Shown: positions 33,334 through 43,800, counted from the stretch's first letter. The stretch is 64,000 bases of DNA from Ryuthela nishihirai (GCA_038380435.1 JAWZYU010000020.1:42006307-42070306); one strand, 5' to 3'. Translations and numbers: made by a program. Notes: generated from the sequence alone by a model not told the origin.

Positions 33334-33694
33334 GGGTTGACTCAGTCGGTAGCGCGCCAGGCTCGTAATCTGTAGTTCCCAGGTTCGAGTCCCAGCTGGG
33401 TCAGCGTTGAGATCTCCGCAAATATTCCCCGCCCTGCCCACGGTCAGTAGGGGACACCGATGGGCTTGGTAAAGGCCGCCGTCCGTCGGATGGGACGTTA
33501 AGCCGTGGCCCCGTGTGCGGGAGAGCCATACCCTGTGCACGTTAAAGAACACGCCGAACTACCATCTGTCTCCCAACAGCTATTCCAGTGGGTCCCCTCC
33601 CCCAACCTTCTCTGAGCCTTCGGGATCCTTGTGAACTGGCCATTTAGCCCATGCTGTGCAAAAAAGTGCCGCTCAGAGGTAAAACAACCCAACC
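33313..33694 (+). repeat. SINE-A with a G24 run at its 5' edge
   Basis: The GGGGCGGGGG start has expanded into 24 consecutive G (33313-33336), preceded by about 15 T. Body and AACCC tail are intact, apart from two small deletions. Confidence 0.9.
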
Positions 33695-35454
33695 TGATTT
33701 TATGGTTTATAATTTTCTTCACTTCTGTTATAATTATTTAGATTCTTTAAGGGGGGGAAGCCATTCCTTCCTCTCCCCCATAGTTTCAGTCTTCATCATG
33801 ATGAAGTGAAACAGCTAATACTATTATTTTTTCGTAATATGAGTGGAAGAGCTTAAAGAACGAAATTTAAATGAAGCAGTGGATCTTCAATGATTGAACT
33901 AAATCGTGCTGGCACCTGGCACAGTATTGTATTTAACTCAGTGCTGCCCTCTGGAGGCTGGAATTGTATTTGTTGGGGAGGAATGGTGATGAATAGGTGA
34001 CTCGAAACGAAAAATAATGTAACAAAAAAACTAACGTTTCTTGGCAGCACCATGTTTTGCTTGGAAATTGAAACAAGCACTTTCTGGTCTCTGACCAAGG
34101 CATTTAAAACTGAGTTGACTAGGACGTTTTTTCTTTAAAAAAAAGCTTCCTTGAAATGAATTTTTTTTTGATAAACGATGAAAAATACCCAATTTAAAAA
34201 CAGAGCCTTTCTAAGTCAGAATGTTACAACATGCTATTTTTATTACTGTCTGAAAAAAGTATTTAAGCTTGCAACAACATGTAACAATAAATTTTGATTA
34301 AGGTGTAATCCTGTAATTGTCCCCTTTAGAACTCTCTAGGGATGTTGAAATGACAGATCTTGGGAACGATACATTTGTCAACGTCCTCTCTAAGAGCTGT
34401 TACCATGACTACCGTGGATAAAAATTAGGGGATGGCAGGAAAACATTTTGTTGAAAAAAAATCAACACATGGACTGTGTGGATTTCGTGAGTAGCTTTTA
34501 CGGCTTAAAAAATTCATTCTCTTAAACGTGGAAGACTGAACGTGATATATTCAAACACTTTTATTAAGTTTGGTTATAATTAATTCACTGCGAATGAATT
34601 ATGAGCTTTTTGTACCAACGAAAATGTCTCAATGTTTGTTGAATGTCACGTTCTTTGATCCTGATGATAAAACTGTGAAAAAACTCTTGACAAAGAAGCA
34701 AATGGATGTGAAAAGGTTATTCGTTTATCGTGAAATATTTAAACTGATTCTTTTTAAATGTACGATGAACTAATACAGTCAAAACTCACATTCTTTTAAA
34801 TTCCCAACAGAATTCTTAAATATTTATTGTATTTTATAACCTTTTTAGCTCTAACTCTTTCTAAAAAATTCTAAATTCAGTTCAGTTTTATTATAATAAT
34901 AAGGTTACAAACAACGTATATATGTAATACTCTTATTAACCCAAGAACATCTAAGCTCATGTAGGTTAATTTACAAATTATTTAAATACATAATTTTGGC
35001 AACACTGACACTCAACATTACATAAAGAAAAAAAAATATATATATAAAAAAAAACAACACAGAATTTATAAAAACGAATTAATTTTTTTTTACTTTAACA
35101 CTGAAAACAGGCTGTCGGCATTTGTAGTGGTCATTAGATAATTAGCAGTGAGAGATCTGAAATGCATAAAATTAGTTTCATTTCGAATTATAATCGGTAA
35201 AGAATTAAAAATAAATTATTGTCACCTCGAAATTTTATAAATAATATTTGAAAGAAAATCCTTTTTGATAAGTCCCCCCCCCATGAAATTGTACTTTATT
35301 ACTGGTGAAGTTGCTCAAATTTTTGCAGGTGGACAAAGTGATTTTCGAGTGATTCTTATTATCTATGCCCGATTTCCACCATTCCCGAACGACTGAGAGA
35401 TAAGCATTCCTCTTTAGAGTTAGTTTCTCTTGGTAGAGATTTAATTATATTAAA
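33695..35454. other. No gene seen
   Basis: 1.7 kb of AT-rich sequence. An 81-codon minus frame (33853-34098) and a 67-codon plus frame (34570-34773) have no recognised domain. Confidence 0.4.
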
Positions 35455-35493
35455 ATGGGCAGCAAAGCGTAAATTGAATACATTGTCATTAAG

Positions 35494-35955
35494 TGAGTTG
35501 TTTTATCTCTGAGCGGCACTTTTTTGCACACCATGGGCTAAATGACCGGGTCATAAGGACCCCGAAGGCTCAGAGAAGGTTGGGGGGAGGGGACCCACTG
35601 GATCCAGCGTTTATCGTGCACAGGGTATGGCTCTCCCTCACACGGGGCCACGGCTTAACGTCACATCCGACGGACGGCGGGCCTTTCTAAGCACATCGGT
35701 GTCCCCTACTGACCGTGGGCAGGGGGGGGGGGATTTTGCGGAAATAAATCTCAAGGCTGACCCAGCTGGGACTCGAACCTGGAAACTACAGATTACGAGT
35801 CTGGCGCGCTACCGACTGAGCCACCCCCGCCCCAACCGCTCAGAGATAAAAGAATACAACAAAGGGACCTAAAGCCGTGATTCCGCGTGCAGGGAGGGTC
35901 ATACTCTGTGCACATTAAAAAACAAAGGGAATACCGACTGAACCACCTCCGCCCC
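35494..35955 (-). repeat. SINE-A composite
   Basis: Duplication GTCATTAAG (35485-35493 and 35956-35964). A reverse-strand SINE-A runs to CCCCCGCCCC, then a plus-strand piece (AACCGCTCAGAGATAAAAGA through GTGCACATTAAAAAACA), then a second reverse head end. The same inner junction occurs at 38836. Confidence 0.85.
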
Positions 35956-36065
35956 GTCATTAAGCGAAAAGGCAAAGGTGATCGCAGCTATTGAAAGTAG
36001 CGGAAAGAAAAAAGTCATTGCCAAAGAATTCTGAATTCCTATCAGTACTCTGTCAACCATTTTAA

Positions 36066-36588
36066 CCCTTTCACGACTAAGGGAAACATTTTTCCCATTT
36101 TAAAATTGGTGATTGTCGTATTTAACCTTATCTGCATTTTTTATACAGAATGTCAAAATAGAACGTATGCCGAACGCAATTACGTAAACAGGAACGTTTA
36201 GAAAACAAAAACAGAACTGTCAGGACGCATAATATATGTACTATGTGCAATGTCCATCTTTGCCTCACTACCAAAAGAAATTGCTTCGCAGAATATCATA
36301 ATTAGCACATCATTTTGTATAGTAATTTTAATTCACAATTTTGTATTATTTTAGTTAACATTTTGTTCTAATAAACCAATAAATAAAAGACATTGCATAA
36401 TAAGCCTAACTATAATTTGTGTTACCTTTATAGTCCATTGGGAAAAATATTTCCCATAAAATTTAAAAAAAAACTACACATTGTTATGTATTTTTCTTAT
36501 GATTTTTATTTATTTTACGTCTAAACAAACTAAAATAAACAGTTACATACTAATATTTACTCTTAGAAACCTTATGGTCCTGAAAGGG
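36066..36588 (-). mobile_element. piggyBac-type MITE, copy 2
   Basis: Inverted relative to the copy at 18436-18963 and nearly the same along its length; TTAA at 36062-36065 and 36589-36592. Confidence 0.9.
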
Positions 36589-36832
36589 TTAAAGAACAAA
36601 GATGGTGTATCGAAGCAGCTAGATTGGGAAAAAAGAAAAAGAATGAGACAAACAGAATTGAGCAGTAAAGTTACTAAAACGTTTTACTCAATGTACGAGC
36701 GAAAACATTCCAGTAGGTGGGAATCTATCGTTGGTTCTCTAACCAGTTTTTAAACTACTTATGTTATTTTTAGTACAGATTAGATTACTCGAAGTTTTTC
36801 TGTTTTCCAAGCCCGTCAAAGTTCTTTCTCGA

Positions 36833-36909
36833 GAGGGGACCCACTGGAACAGTTGTTGGGAGACAGATGGTAGCCTCCTGTCAAGGCATCCAGCGTGTTC
36901 TTTAACGTG
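36833..36909 (-). repeat. SINE-A internal fragment
   Basis: GGGGACCCACTGGAACAGTT to GTGTTCTTTAACGTGG only. Confidence 0.85.
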
Positions 36910-37346
36910 GAAGAATACAGAATTACACAGTACGAATTAACTCATAAGGGAGTGCAATGATTGCACACGTTTTCAATTTGCTGCCGTTGATGATAAATTT
37001 TTTTTAAAGAAAAACTCAAATGGTTTTGAAATGTTAATAACGTTATGTGTTAATAATCCTATAACGGAAACACCACGTTCTGTTGAGAGTTAAGAATTAA
37101 TAAGATGGCTTTCTGTTATTATTGAAAAAAAATAAGATAAAATAGTTCTTAAATGGGCTAATCTTAAAATAAATTTTTGAACTTTTCGCATCATATTTTA
37201 ATCGTTTGAAATTTAAAAGCTAAAGAAATTTGGTTTCGAAAATATGAATCTTAGCATGACATTAAGTTTAAGAAGCTTTGCGATGAAATAAAATGGGTGC
37301 CAATTTAGATGCACCGGAAAGAGATTTAGATTTCGAAAATCATTTT
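36910..37346. other. No gene seen
   Basis: AT-rich spacer. Confidence 0.4.
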
Positions 37347-37358
37347 TAAAAAGGTAAG

Positions 37359-37744
37359 GGTTGGGTTGGGTTGTTTTACCTCTGAGCGGCATTTTTTTGC
37401 ACACCATGGGCTAAATGGCCAGGTCACATGGACCCCGAAGGCTCAGAGAAGGTTGGGGGAGGTGACCCACTGGAACAGCTGTTGAGAGACAGATGGTAGC
37501 CTCCCGTCAAGGCCATTCAGCGTGTTCTTTAACGTGCACAGGGTATGGCTCTCCCGCACACGGGGCCACGGCTTAACGTCCCATCCGACGGACGGAGGCC
37601 TTTCCAAGCCCATCGGTGTCACCTCTACTGACAGTGGGCAGGGCGGGGAATTTTGCGGAGATAAATCTCAACGCTGACCCAGCTGGGACTCGAACCTGGG
37701 AAGTACAGATTACGAGCCTGGCGCGCTACCTACTGAGCCACCCC
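37359..37744 (-). repeat. SINE-A, full length
   Basis: Duplication TAAAAAGGTAAG (37347-37358 and 37745-37756). Confidence 0.95.
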
Positions 37745-37999
37745 TAAAAAGGTAAGAGAAGCGAACTGCTATTTAATGCGGAAGAATGGTAGGTTTTTCT
37801 TTAAAACTGATCAACGTGAAATTAAAGAAATGCGAAGCATTATCGATTTCATTTTCTTGTAGCCTAAAAGAAGAAAAGTTCCAAGTGCTGATAAATTAAT
37901 TAAAAGAAAATATACATCCCTAAAATATTAATCTTTAAGATGTGGATGTTGACTAAGAGAAAAACAGAGAATTCGATCATTTTCCCGCAACAGCCTGTT

Positions 38000-38443
38000 G
38001 TGCCAATGCTGAGATTTATCTCCGCTATATCTCTCCCTCTGTTCTCGGTCAGAAAGTGGAATGAACTTGAAAAGGTCGCCATCCTTACGATGGGATATAA
38101 AGGGGACGGGAGTGACTCAATCTCTAGTGCGCCTGGCCAGGCACGTAAGCTGCACTTCCCACGTTCGAATCCCTTCTGAGCCAGCGTTGAGATTTATCTC
38201 TGCAAAACTCTTCGCCCTACCCTCCGTCAGTAGGGGACACCGATGGACTGGTAAACGCTGTCGTCCGTCGGATGGGATGTTAAGCCGTGCTTCTCGTGCG
38301 GGAGAGCCATATCCTGTGCACGTTATGGCTTTAACGCTGGATGGCCTTAACGGGAGGCTACCATTCCAACAGCTGTCCAGAGCGTCTCCTCCCTCAACTT
38401 TCTCTGAGCCACCTCCTTGTGACCTCAAAAAATACCGCTCAGA
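38000..38443 (+). repeat. SINE-A, two old overlapping copies
   Basis: A body fragment (about 38004-38098, GCTGAGATTTATCTCCGC to TTACGATGGGATATAAAG) is followed by an almost complete but diverged copy from GGGGACGGGAGTGACTCAAT to AATACCGCTCAGAGG. Confidence 0.75.
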
Positions 38444-38446
38444 GGG

Positions 38447-39082
38447 TTTTGGTTGGGTTGTTTTACTTCTGAGCGGCACTTTTTTGCACACCATGGGCTA
38501 AATGGCCAGGTTACAAGAACCCCGAAGGCTCAGAGAAGGTTGGAGAGGGGACCCACTGGAACAGCTGTTGGGAGACAGATGGGAACCTCCCGTCAAGAGC
38601 ATCCAGCGTGTTTTTTAACGTGCACAGGGTATGGCTCTCTCCCGCACACAGCACCACGGCTTAACGTCCCATCCGACGGACGGCGGCCTTTCCAAGCCCA
38701 TCGGTGTTCCCTACTGACCGTGTGCAGAGCGGGGAATTTTCCGGAGATAAATTTAAAGGCTGACCCAGCTGGGACTCGAACCTGGAAACTACAGATTACG
38801 AGCCTGGCGCGCTACCGACTGAGCCACCCCCGCCCCAACCGCTCAGAGATAAAAGAATCCAACAAAGGGACCTTAAAGCCGTGATTCCGTGTGCAGGGAG
38901 GGTCATACTCTGTGCACATTAAAAAATATACCTGATGGCCTTGACCGGGGGGGGGGGGGTGTAGGTGGGCTTTCATGTGTCTCGTAACAGCTTTCCAATG
39001 GGTAACCTTCTCTGAGGTCTTTTGCGACCTGGCCATTTAGTTGTGTGTAAAAAAAGAAGTGCACCTCAGAGGCAAAATATAC
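38447..39082 (-). repeat. SINE-A composite related to 35494-35955
   Basis: A reverse-strand SINE-A at 38447-38836 is joined directly to a plus-strand 3' part (AACCGCTCAGAGATAAAAGA, 38836 to about 39082). The junction bases and private changes such as CTGGAAACTACAG are shared with 35494-35955. A G15 run lies at 38947. Confidence 0.83.
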
Positions 39083-39237
39083 GCAGAGAAATAAAAACGC
39101 GGCTTATTCTTTAAAAACCATTGACAGTTTTAAACACGAAAATTATCCCTTTCTTCCTTGTTAAATAGTTCCCAATCTTTTAAATATTATAATCAGAGCA
39201 AATTGTAGTTAACAACACTTAAGTGGTTGTTAGTGGA

Positions 39238-39792
39238 GGATTAACGTCGCATCCGACGGACGGCGGCCTTTCTAAAACCATCAGTGTGCCTTTTCCTATT
39301 TAAGGCAGAATGGGGGTTGGGTTGTTTGACCTCTGAGTGGCACTTTTTTTGCACACAATGGGCTAAATGTCCAGGTTACAAGAACCTCGAAGGCTCAGAA
39401 AAGGTTGGAGGAGGGGAACCGCTGGAACAGCTGTTGAGAGACAGATGGTAGTCTCCCGTCAAGGCCATCCAGCGTGTTCTTTAATGTGCAGAGATTACAA
39501 CTTTCCCACACACGTACCACGGCTAAACGTCTCACCCGACAGACGGCGTCCTTTCCTAAGCTCATCGGTGTCCCCAACTGACCGTGGACTGGGCGGGGAG
39601 TTTTGCGGAGGTAAATCTCAACGCTGACCCAGCTGGGACTCGTACCTGGGAACTACAGATTAGGAGCCTGGCGCACTACCGACTGAGCCGCCTCCGGCGC
39701 AGAATGGGGCTCTATTTGAGATAAAGCTCAATGCAGACGCAGTTGGGGCTTGGACCTGGGAACTGCAGATTACGAGAATGGAGCGCTACCAA
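39238..39792 (-). repeat. SINE-A, old copy split by a younger SINE-A
   Basis: GGATTAACGTCGCATCCGAC to ATCAGTGTGCC before the insert, then GAGATAAAGCTCAATGCAGA to GGAGCGCTACC after it. Confidence 0.78.
39316..39698 (-). repeat. SINE-A, full length (nested in older SINE-A)
   Basis: Duplication GCAGAATGGGG (39305-39315 and 39699-39709). Confidence 0.92.
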
Positions 39793-39848
39793 AGTCATGG
39801 TGATATCGACTAAATCCCCTGAGTTCCCAGAAGAGTTTGGGGAAAATA

Positions 39849-40212
39849 TGTGAAAGATATGGAAAATGCGATTAATTAATAATTTTTATGATTAATAAAA
39901 AATAAAATAAATACCCCCTCAAGCAGCTGCTTGCCACAGAGGTCTGACAGTTTATATGCCATAATAAGAGATCTGAGAGGATGGCAGGACCTCAGCAGAA
40001 AAACGACACACACATCCATGCCTAATCCGGGGCTCGAACCCAGGTCCCTTAGATCAGTAGCCAAGCGTGCTAACCACTCGGCCACGGGACGGCTACCCTA
40101 CCCCAAAAAGAATAATATTTCATTTATATCCGAAAAGAATATTGTTCTTCTTTTTTGGGGTAGGGTAATCGTAAAAAAATATTAATTAATCGCATTTTCC
40201 ATATCTTTCACA
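39849..40212. mobile_element. Foldback element interrupted by SINE-B
   Basis: TGTGAAAGATATGGAAAATG at 39849 reappears inverted at the right end (to 40212), including GCGATTAATTAATA. Inside, CTACCCTACCCCAAAAAGAA and its inverse (about 40093-40168) continue the same fold. Without the SINE-B it would be one near-continuous hairpin of roughly 160 bp. Confidence 0.8.
39889..40093 (-). repeat. SINE-B, nearly full length
   Basis: AT tail at the left, complete head ending GGGACGGCT at the right; lacks the AGGAGCCTGTC repeat of the body. Confidence 0.93.
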
Positions 40213-40306
40213 AGCTTCAATTTTTCACTGTTAGAGGATGCTATAATTTGAGAAATGACAAAACCTTTTCTCTCTGAAAACGGTCATCCGTATTCGTAGC
40301 AGGTTT

Positions 40307-40681
40307 TTGGGTTGTTTTACCTCTGAGCGGCACTTTTTTGCACACCATGGGCTAAATGGCCAGGTCACAAGGACCCCGAAGGCTCAGAGAAGATTGGGGG
40401 AGGGGACCCACTTGAATAGCTGTTGGGAGACGGATGATAGCCTTCCGTCAAGGCCATCCAGCGTGTTCTTTAACGTGCACAGGGTATGGCTCTCCCGCAC
40501 ACGGGGCCACGGCTTAACGTCCCATCCGACGGACGGCGACCTTTCCAAGCCCATCGGTGTCCCCTACTGACCACGGGCAGGGCGGGATTCTGCGGAGATA
40601 AATCTCAACGTTGACCCAGCTGGGACTCGAACCTGGGAACTACAGATTACGAGCCTGGCGAGCTACCGACTGAGCCACCTC
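40307..40681 (-). repeat. SINE-A, full length
   Basis: From GGGTTGTTTTACC to GAGCCACCTCC. It is followed at 40682-40737 by a plus-strand 3' end (TGTCCATTTAGTCCATAGTG) of an older copy. Confidence 0.9.
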
Positions 40682-40846
40682 CTGTCCATTTAGTCCATAG
40701 TGTGCAAAAAGTGCCTCTCAAAGGTAAAACTATCCAACCCTTCATGCTTTTTCAGCAGTTATCGTGATAATGAGTAGATATCGACCAAAAGTTAATACGG
40801 AACCCGCAATGAAAGTGAAAATTTAAAAACTAACACCAGATTTAAA

Positions 40847-41529
40847 GGGGCGGGGGTGGCTCAGTCGGTAGCGCGCCAGGCTCGTAATCTGTAGTTCCCA
40901 GGTTCGAGTCCCAGCTGGGTCAGCGTTGAGATTTATCTCTGCAAAATTCCCCCACCCTGTCCACGGTCAGTAGGGGACAACGATGGGCTTGGAAAGGCCG
41001 CCGTCCGTCGGATGGGACGTTAAGCCGTGGCCCCGTGTGCGGGAGAGCCACACCCTGTGCACGTTAAAGAACACGCTGGATGGCCTTGACGGGAGGCTAC
41101 CATCTGTTTTCCAACAGCTGTTCCAGTGTGTCCCCTCCCCCAACCTTCTCTGAGCCTTCGGGGTTCATGTGACCTGGCCATTTAGCCCATGGTGGGTTGG
41201 GTTGTTTTACCTCTGAGCGGCACTTTTTTGCACACCATGGGCTAAATGGCCAGGTCACATGGACCCCGAAGGCTCAGAGAAGGTTGGGGGAGGAGACCCA
41301 CTGGAACAGCTGTTGGGAGACAGATGGTAGCCACCCGTCAAGGCCATCCAGCGTGTTCTTTAACGTGCACAGGGTATGGCTCTCCCGCACACGGGGCCAC
41401 GGCTTAACGTCCCATCCGACGGACGGCGGCCTTTCCAAGCCCATCGGTGTCTCCTACTGACCGTGGGCAGGGCGGGGAAATAGCCCATGGTGTGCGAAAA
41501 AGTGCCGCTCAGAGGTAAAACAACCCAAC
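40847..41529 (+). repeat. SINE-A, full length, carrying a nested SINE-A
   Basis: Duplication CCAGATTTAAA (40836-40846 and 41530-41540). The copy is split at 41195 by another SINE-A. Confidence 0.95.
41195..41480 (-). repeat. SINE-A, 5'-truncated, nested
   Basis: Duplication TAGCCCATGGTG (41183-41194 and 41481-41492) derived from the host SINE-A. It lacks the head and stops at GGGCAGGGCGGGGAAA. Confidence 0.95.
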
Positions 41530-41540
41530 CCAGATTTAAA

Positions 41541-42228
41541 AAATTAAGCAGAAAAAAGCAAGCGCATTTTTTTTGTTTGCGTTAAAAAACACTGCCAGTT
41601 TTAAACAGGAGAATATTTTTTTTCACCAAGTTAAATACTTTCCAATCTTTTAAATATCATAATCATGTTAATGAAATGCCGCTGCTTTTCGAAAAATATA
41701 TATTTAATACAATATTCAAACTTAAATATGCTATGAAATTAAATATTTTACTCATAAGAGTGTCGCAATGCGAAAAATTTTCATAACGCTGCTTAAATAT
41801 AAAATCTAAAAAAAAAGAAGAAAAAGTGTTATTATCATTGTAAAAAGTACTCGATAACAGAAAATTGACTAAATGCAAAATATATTAGCTCAAACCGTTA
41901 AAACCCAAAAGGATCCGAGTCACGCATTCTACAGCATCACACGTTGTATTACGAGACACCAGCGCGCACTGTTCACAAAACGTGAAATTTCTAGCCAATG
42001 GAATAAAGGATTATGGTTCCAATTGTTCGCATTCGATTATCATTCTCTACTGCTTAATCTAATGTGTGTCGCATCAGTATCATCTTATGCCTGTTTCAGT
42101 TCTCCTCTGGTTTTTGAAGCCTACTTGTTAATTTAAATAATTAATTAAGAGAACGCCTAACATCAACGTGACTTGCTTCTATTATTTGTTTAAACAGTTA
42201 CTTAATTAAGTTAGAGTTTAGCACAAAC
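41541..42228. promoter_or_regulatory. Upstream region of the H1-like gene
   Basis: Unique AT-rich sequence. AGCCAATGG (a CCAAT box) followed by AATAAAGG lies at about 41992-42010, 220 bases before the ATG. An 87-codon frame at 41873-42136 has no recognised domain. Promoter use is inference. Confidence 0.35.
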
Positions 42229-42720
42229 ATGGCATATTTCTTGTCCTATCAGGGAAAAGATCCAGAACACAAAAGACGTTTACCAACTGAATATTCCACA
42301 TACATGCAGAGCCTTGAGAGAGTGGTTTTCAAAGCTATAAGAGGACTCAAGGACCCCAATGGTAGCAGTGTTGCCCAGATTAAGAAGTACGTTGGAGTGA
42401 AGTTCGGACTCAAATTGCGGTCCCAAGATATTAGCGAATATTTAAAGGAAGCTGATTGGCGCGGAATTCTTTACCAAAGAAAAGAAAAGTGGTTTTTCGG
42501 TCCAAGGCCACGCATGCGAAGAAGGAGACAGCGCAGACTTAAAGTTCGTCCATCTCATCATCTGTTTGGCCGAAAGACTCGAAAGAAGAAGGGAAAGAAA
42601 GCCAGGATGAAGGCGAAGAAAAGAAGGAGGCAAAGAAGGAGGAGAAGGAAAGCTCTAAGGGACGGGAAATTCAGCCCCCCACGACGAAGACGACGTGGCC
42701 TGCCGCTGATTTTTCACTGA
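42229..42720 (+). CDS. Linker-histone-derived, protamine-like basic protein
   Basis: An uninterrupted 163-codon frame; ATG in a good context (CAAACATGG). Residues about 24-92 match the H1/H5 winged-helix domain: helix 1 SLERVVFKAIRGLKDPNG, helix 2 SSVAQIKKYVGVKFGL, helix 3 QDISEYLKEA and wing GILYQRKEKWFFGP. The usual TKGXGASGSF wing is replaced by an aromatic RKEKWFF. Residues 93-163 form a very basic tail, roughly 26 Arg and 12 Lys in 71 residues, with MRRRRQRR, KKRRRQRRRRR and a final PPRRRRRGLPLIFH. The N-terminal arm is only about 23 residues. A nuclear DNA-compacting role is expected. The arginine bias is typical of sperm nuclear basic proteins derived from H1 (protamine-like proteins), while ordinary H1 tails are Lys/Ala/Pro-rich. 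No histone-type 3' stem-loop was seen. Alternatives are a replication-independent H1 variant or a young pseudogene, but the intact frame argues against decay. Confidence 0.82.
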   Translation: MAYFLSYQGKDPEHKRRLPTEYSTYMQSLERVVFKAIRGLKDPNGSSVAQIKKYVGVKFGLKLRSQDISEYLKEADWRGILYQRKEKWFFGPRPRMRRRRQRRLKVRPSHHLFGRKTRKKKGKKARMKAKKRRRQRRRRRKALRDGKFSPPRRRRRGLPLIFH

Positions 42721-42890
42721 GCATCTTCCCAAATCTCTGTTTTTGTTGTGGAAAGTGAGTCATTATGTGTGTTATTGGTGAATTCGTAATTATGCTACAC
42801 AATTATTTTCTGCACTGACTATCTTTCAAAATCTCTCTAATGTTTTGTGAAAAGTGGGATATTATGTATGTTATTAGTGGAGTTTGATTT
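42721..42890. repeat. Diverged tandem duplication in the 3' flank of the H1-like gene
   Basis: TGTTGTGGAAAGTGAGTCATTATGTGTGTTATTGGTG (42744-42780) resembles TGTTTTGTGAAAAGTGGGATATTATGTATGTTATTAGTG at about 42840-42880; both are preceded by ATCTTYCMAAATCTCT. The spacing is about 97 bp. No AATAAA was noted here. Confidence 0.65.
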
Positions 42891-43082
42891 TGACTGCGTT
42901 AAAATTCTGAAAACTACTAATGTGTATGATGTGATTTATATCGAAAGTTTAGAGTTACAGAAGAGTTATTGGATTGTCAAAAACTAGATCGAATATCTCT
43001 CTTAATTTTTTATATTTAGATCTTTATTTATATAGTTTCAATAACAGCATATTTTAGGAATTTAGAGTGCATTTGTTTCAAA

Positions 43083-43800
43083 GTTGGATTGTTTTACCTC
43101 TGAGTGGCACTTTTTTTGCACACAATGGCCAGGGCACAAAGGCTCCCAAGGGCTCAGGGAAGGTTAGGGAAAGGGGGAAAGATAGTAACCTCCCCTTCAA
43201 AGTCATCTAGCATGTTCTTTAACGTACACAGCATATGGCTCTCCAGCCAACTGCTTAACGTCCCATCCTACGGGGGGCGGGGGTGGTTCAGTCGGTAGCG
43301 CGCCAGGCTCGTAATCTGTAGTTCCCAGGTTCGAGTCCCAGTTGGGTCAGCGTTGAGATTTATCTCCCCAAAATTCCCCACGGTTAGTGGGGGACACCGC
43401 TGGACTTGGAAAGGCCACCGTCCGTCGGATGGGACGTTAAGCCGTGGCCCCGTGTGCGGGAGAGCCATACCCTGTGTACGTTAAAGAACACGGTGGATGG
43501 CCTTGACGGGAGGCTACCATCTGTCTCCCAACAGTTCTTCCAGTGGGTCCCCTTCCCCAACCTTCTCTGAGCCTTCGGGGTCCATGTGACCTGGCCATTT
43601 AGCTCATGGTGTGCAAAAAAAGTGCCGCTCAGAAGTACAACAACCCAACCCCATCCTACGGACGGCGGCCTTTTCAAGCCATCGGTGTCCCCTATTGGCC
43701 GTGGAGTTTTGCAGAGATAAATCTCAACGCTGACCCAGCTGGAACTCGAACCTGGCAGATTACAAGCCTTGCGCGCTACCGACTGAGCATCCCCGCTCCA
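43083..43800 (-). repeat. SINE-A, old copy split by a nested SINE-A
   Basis: GTTGGATTGTTTTACCTCTG to CGTCCCATCCTACGG on the left; GACGGCGGCCTTTTCAAGCC to the head end ATCCCCGCTCC on the right. Confidence 0.88.
43274..43649 (+). repeat. SINE-A, full length, nested
   Basis: Duplication CCCATCCTACGG (43262-43273 and 43650-43661) taken from the host SINE-A. Confidence 0.95.

Larger units (their letters stand above)
35455..36753 (+). pseudogene. pogo/CENP-B-like transposase N-terminus, split by two insertions
   Basis: Reading through the insertions on the + strand gives AAKRKLNTLSLSEKAKVIAA, then IPISTLSTIL, then KNKDGV, the helix-turn-helix of pogo/Tigger transposases and CENP-B. An apparent extra G after the ATG at 35455 shifts the start, and a TGA replaces one codon after IAKEF. 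SINE-A (35494-35955) sits inside the SLS codons and a piggyBac-type MITE (36066-36588) sits at the TTAA between STIL and KNKD. The frame then stays open to 36753 (RKRMRQTE, YERKHSSRWES). No catalytic DDE part is seen. Confidence 0.72.

Noticed and set aside
41873..42136. An 87-codon frame just upstream of the H1-like gene
   Set aside because: No recognised domain; it overlaps the likely promoter (CCAAT-type box), so a chance frame is more likely.
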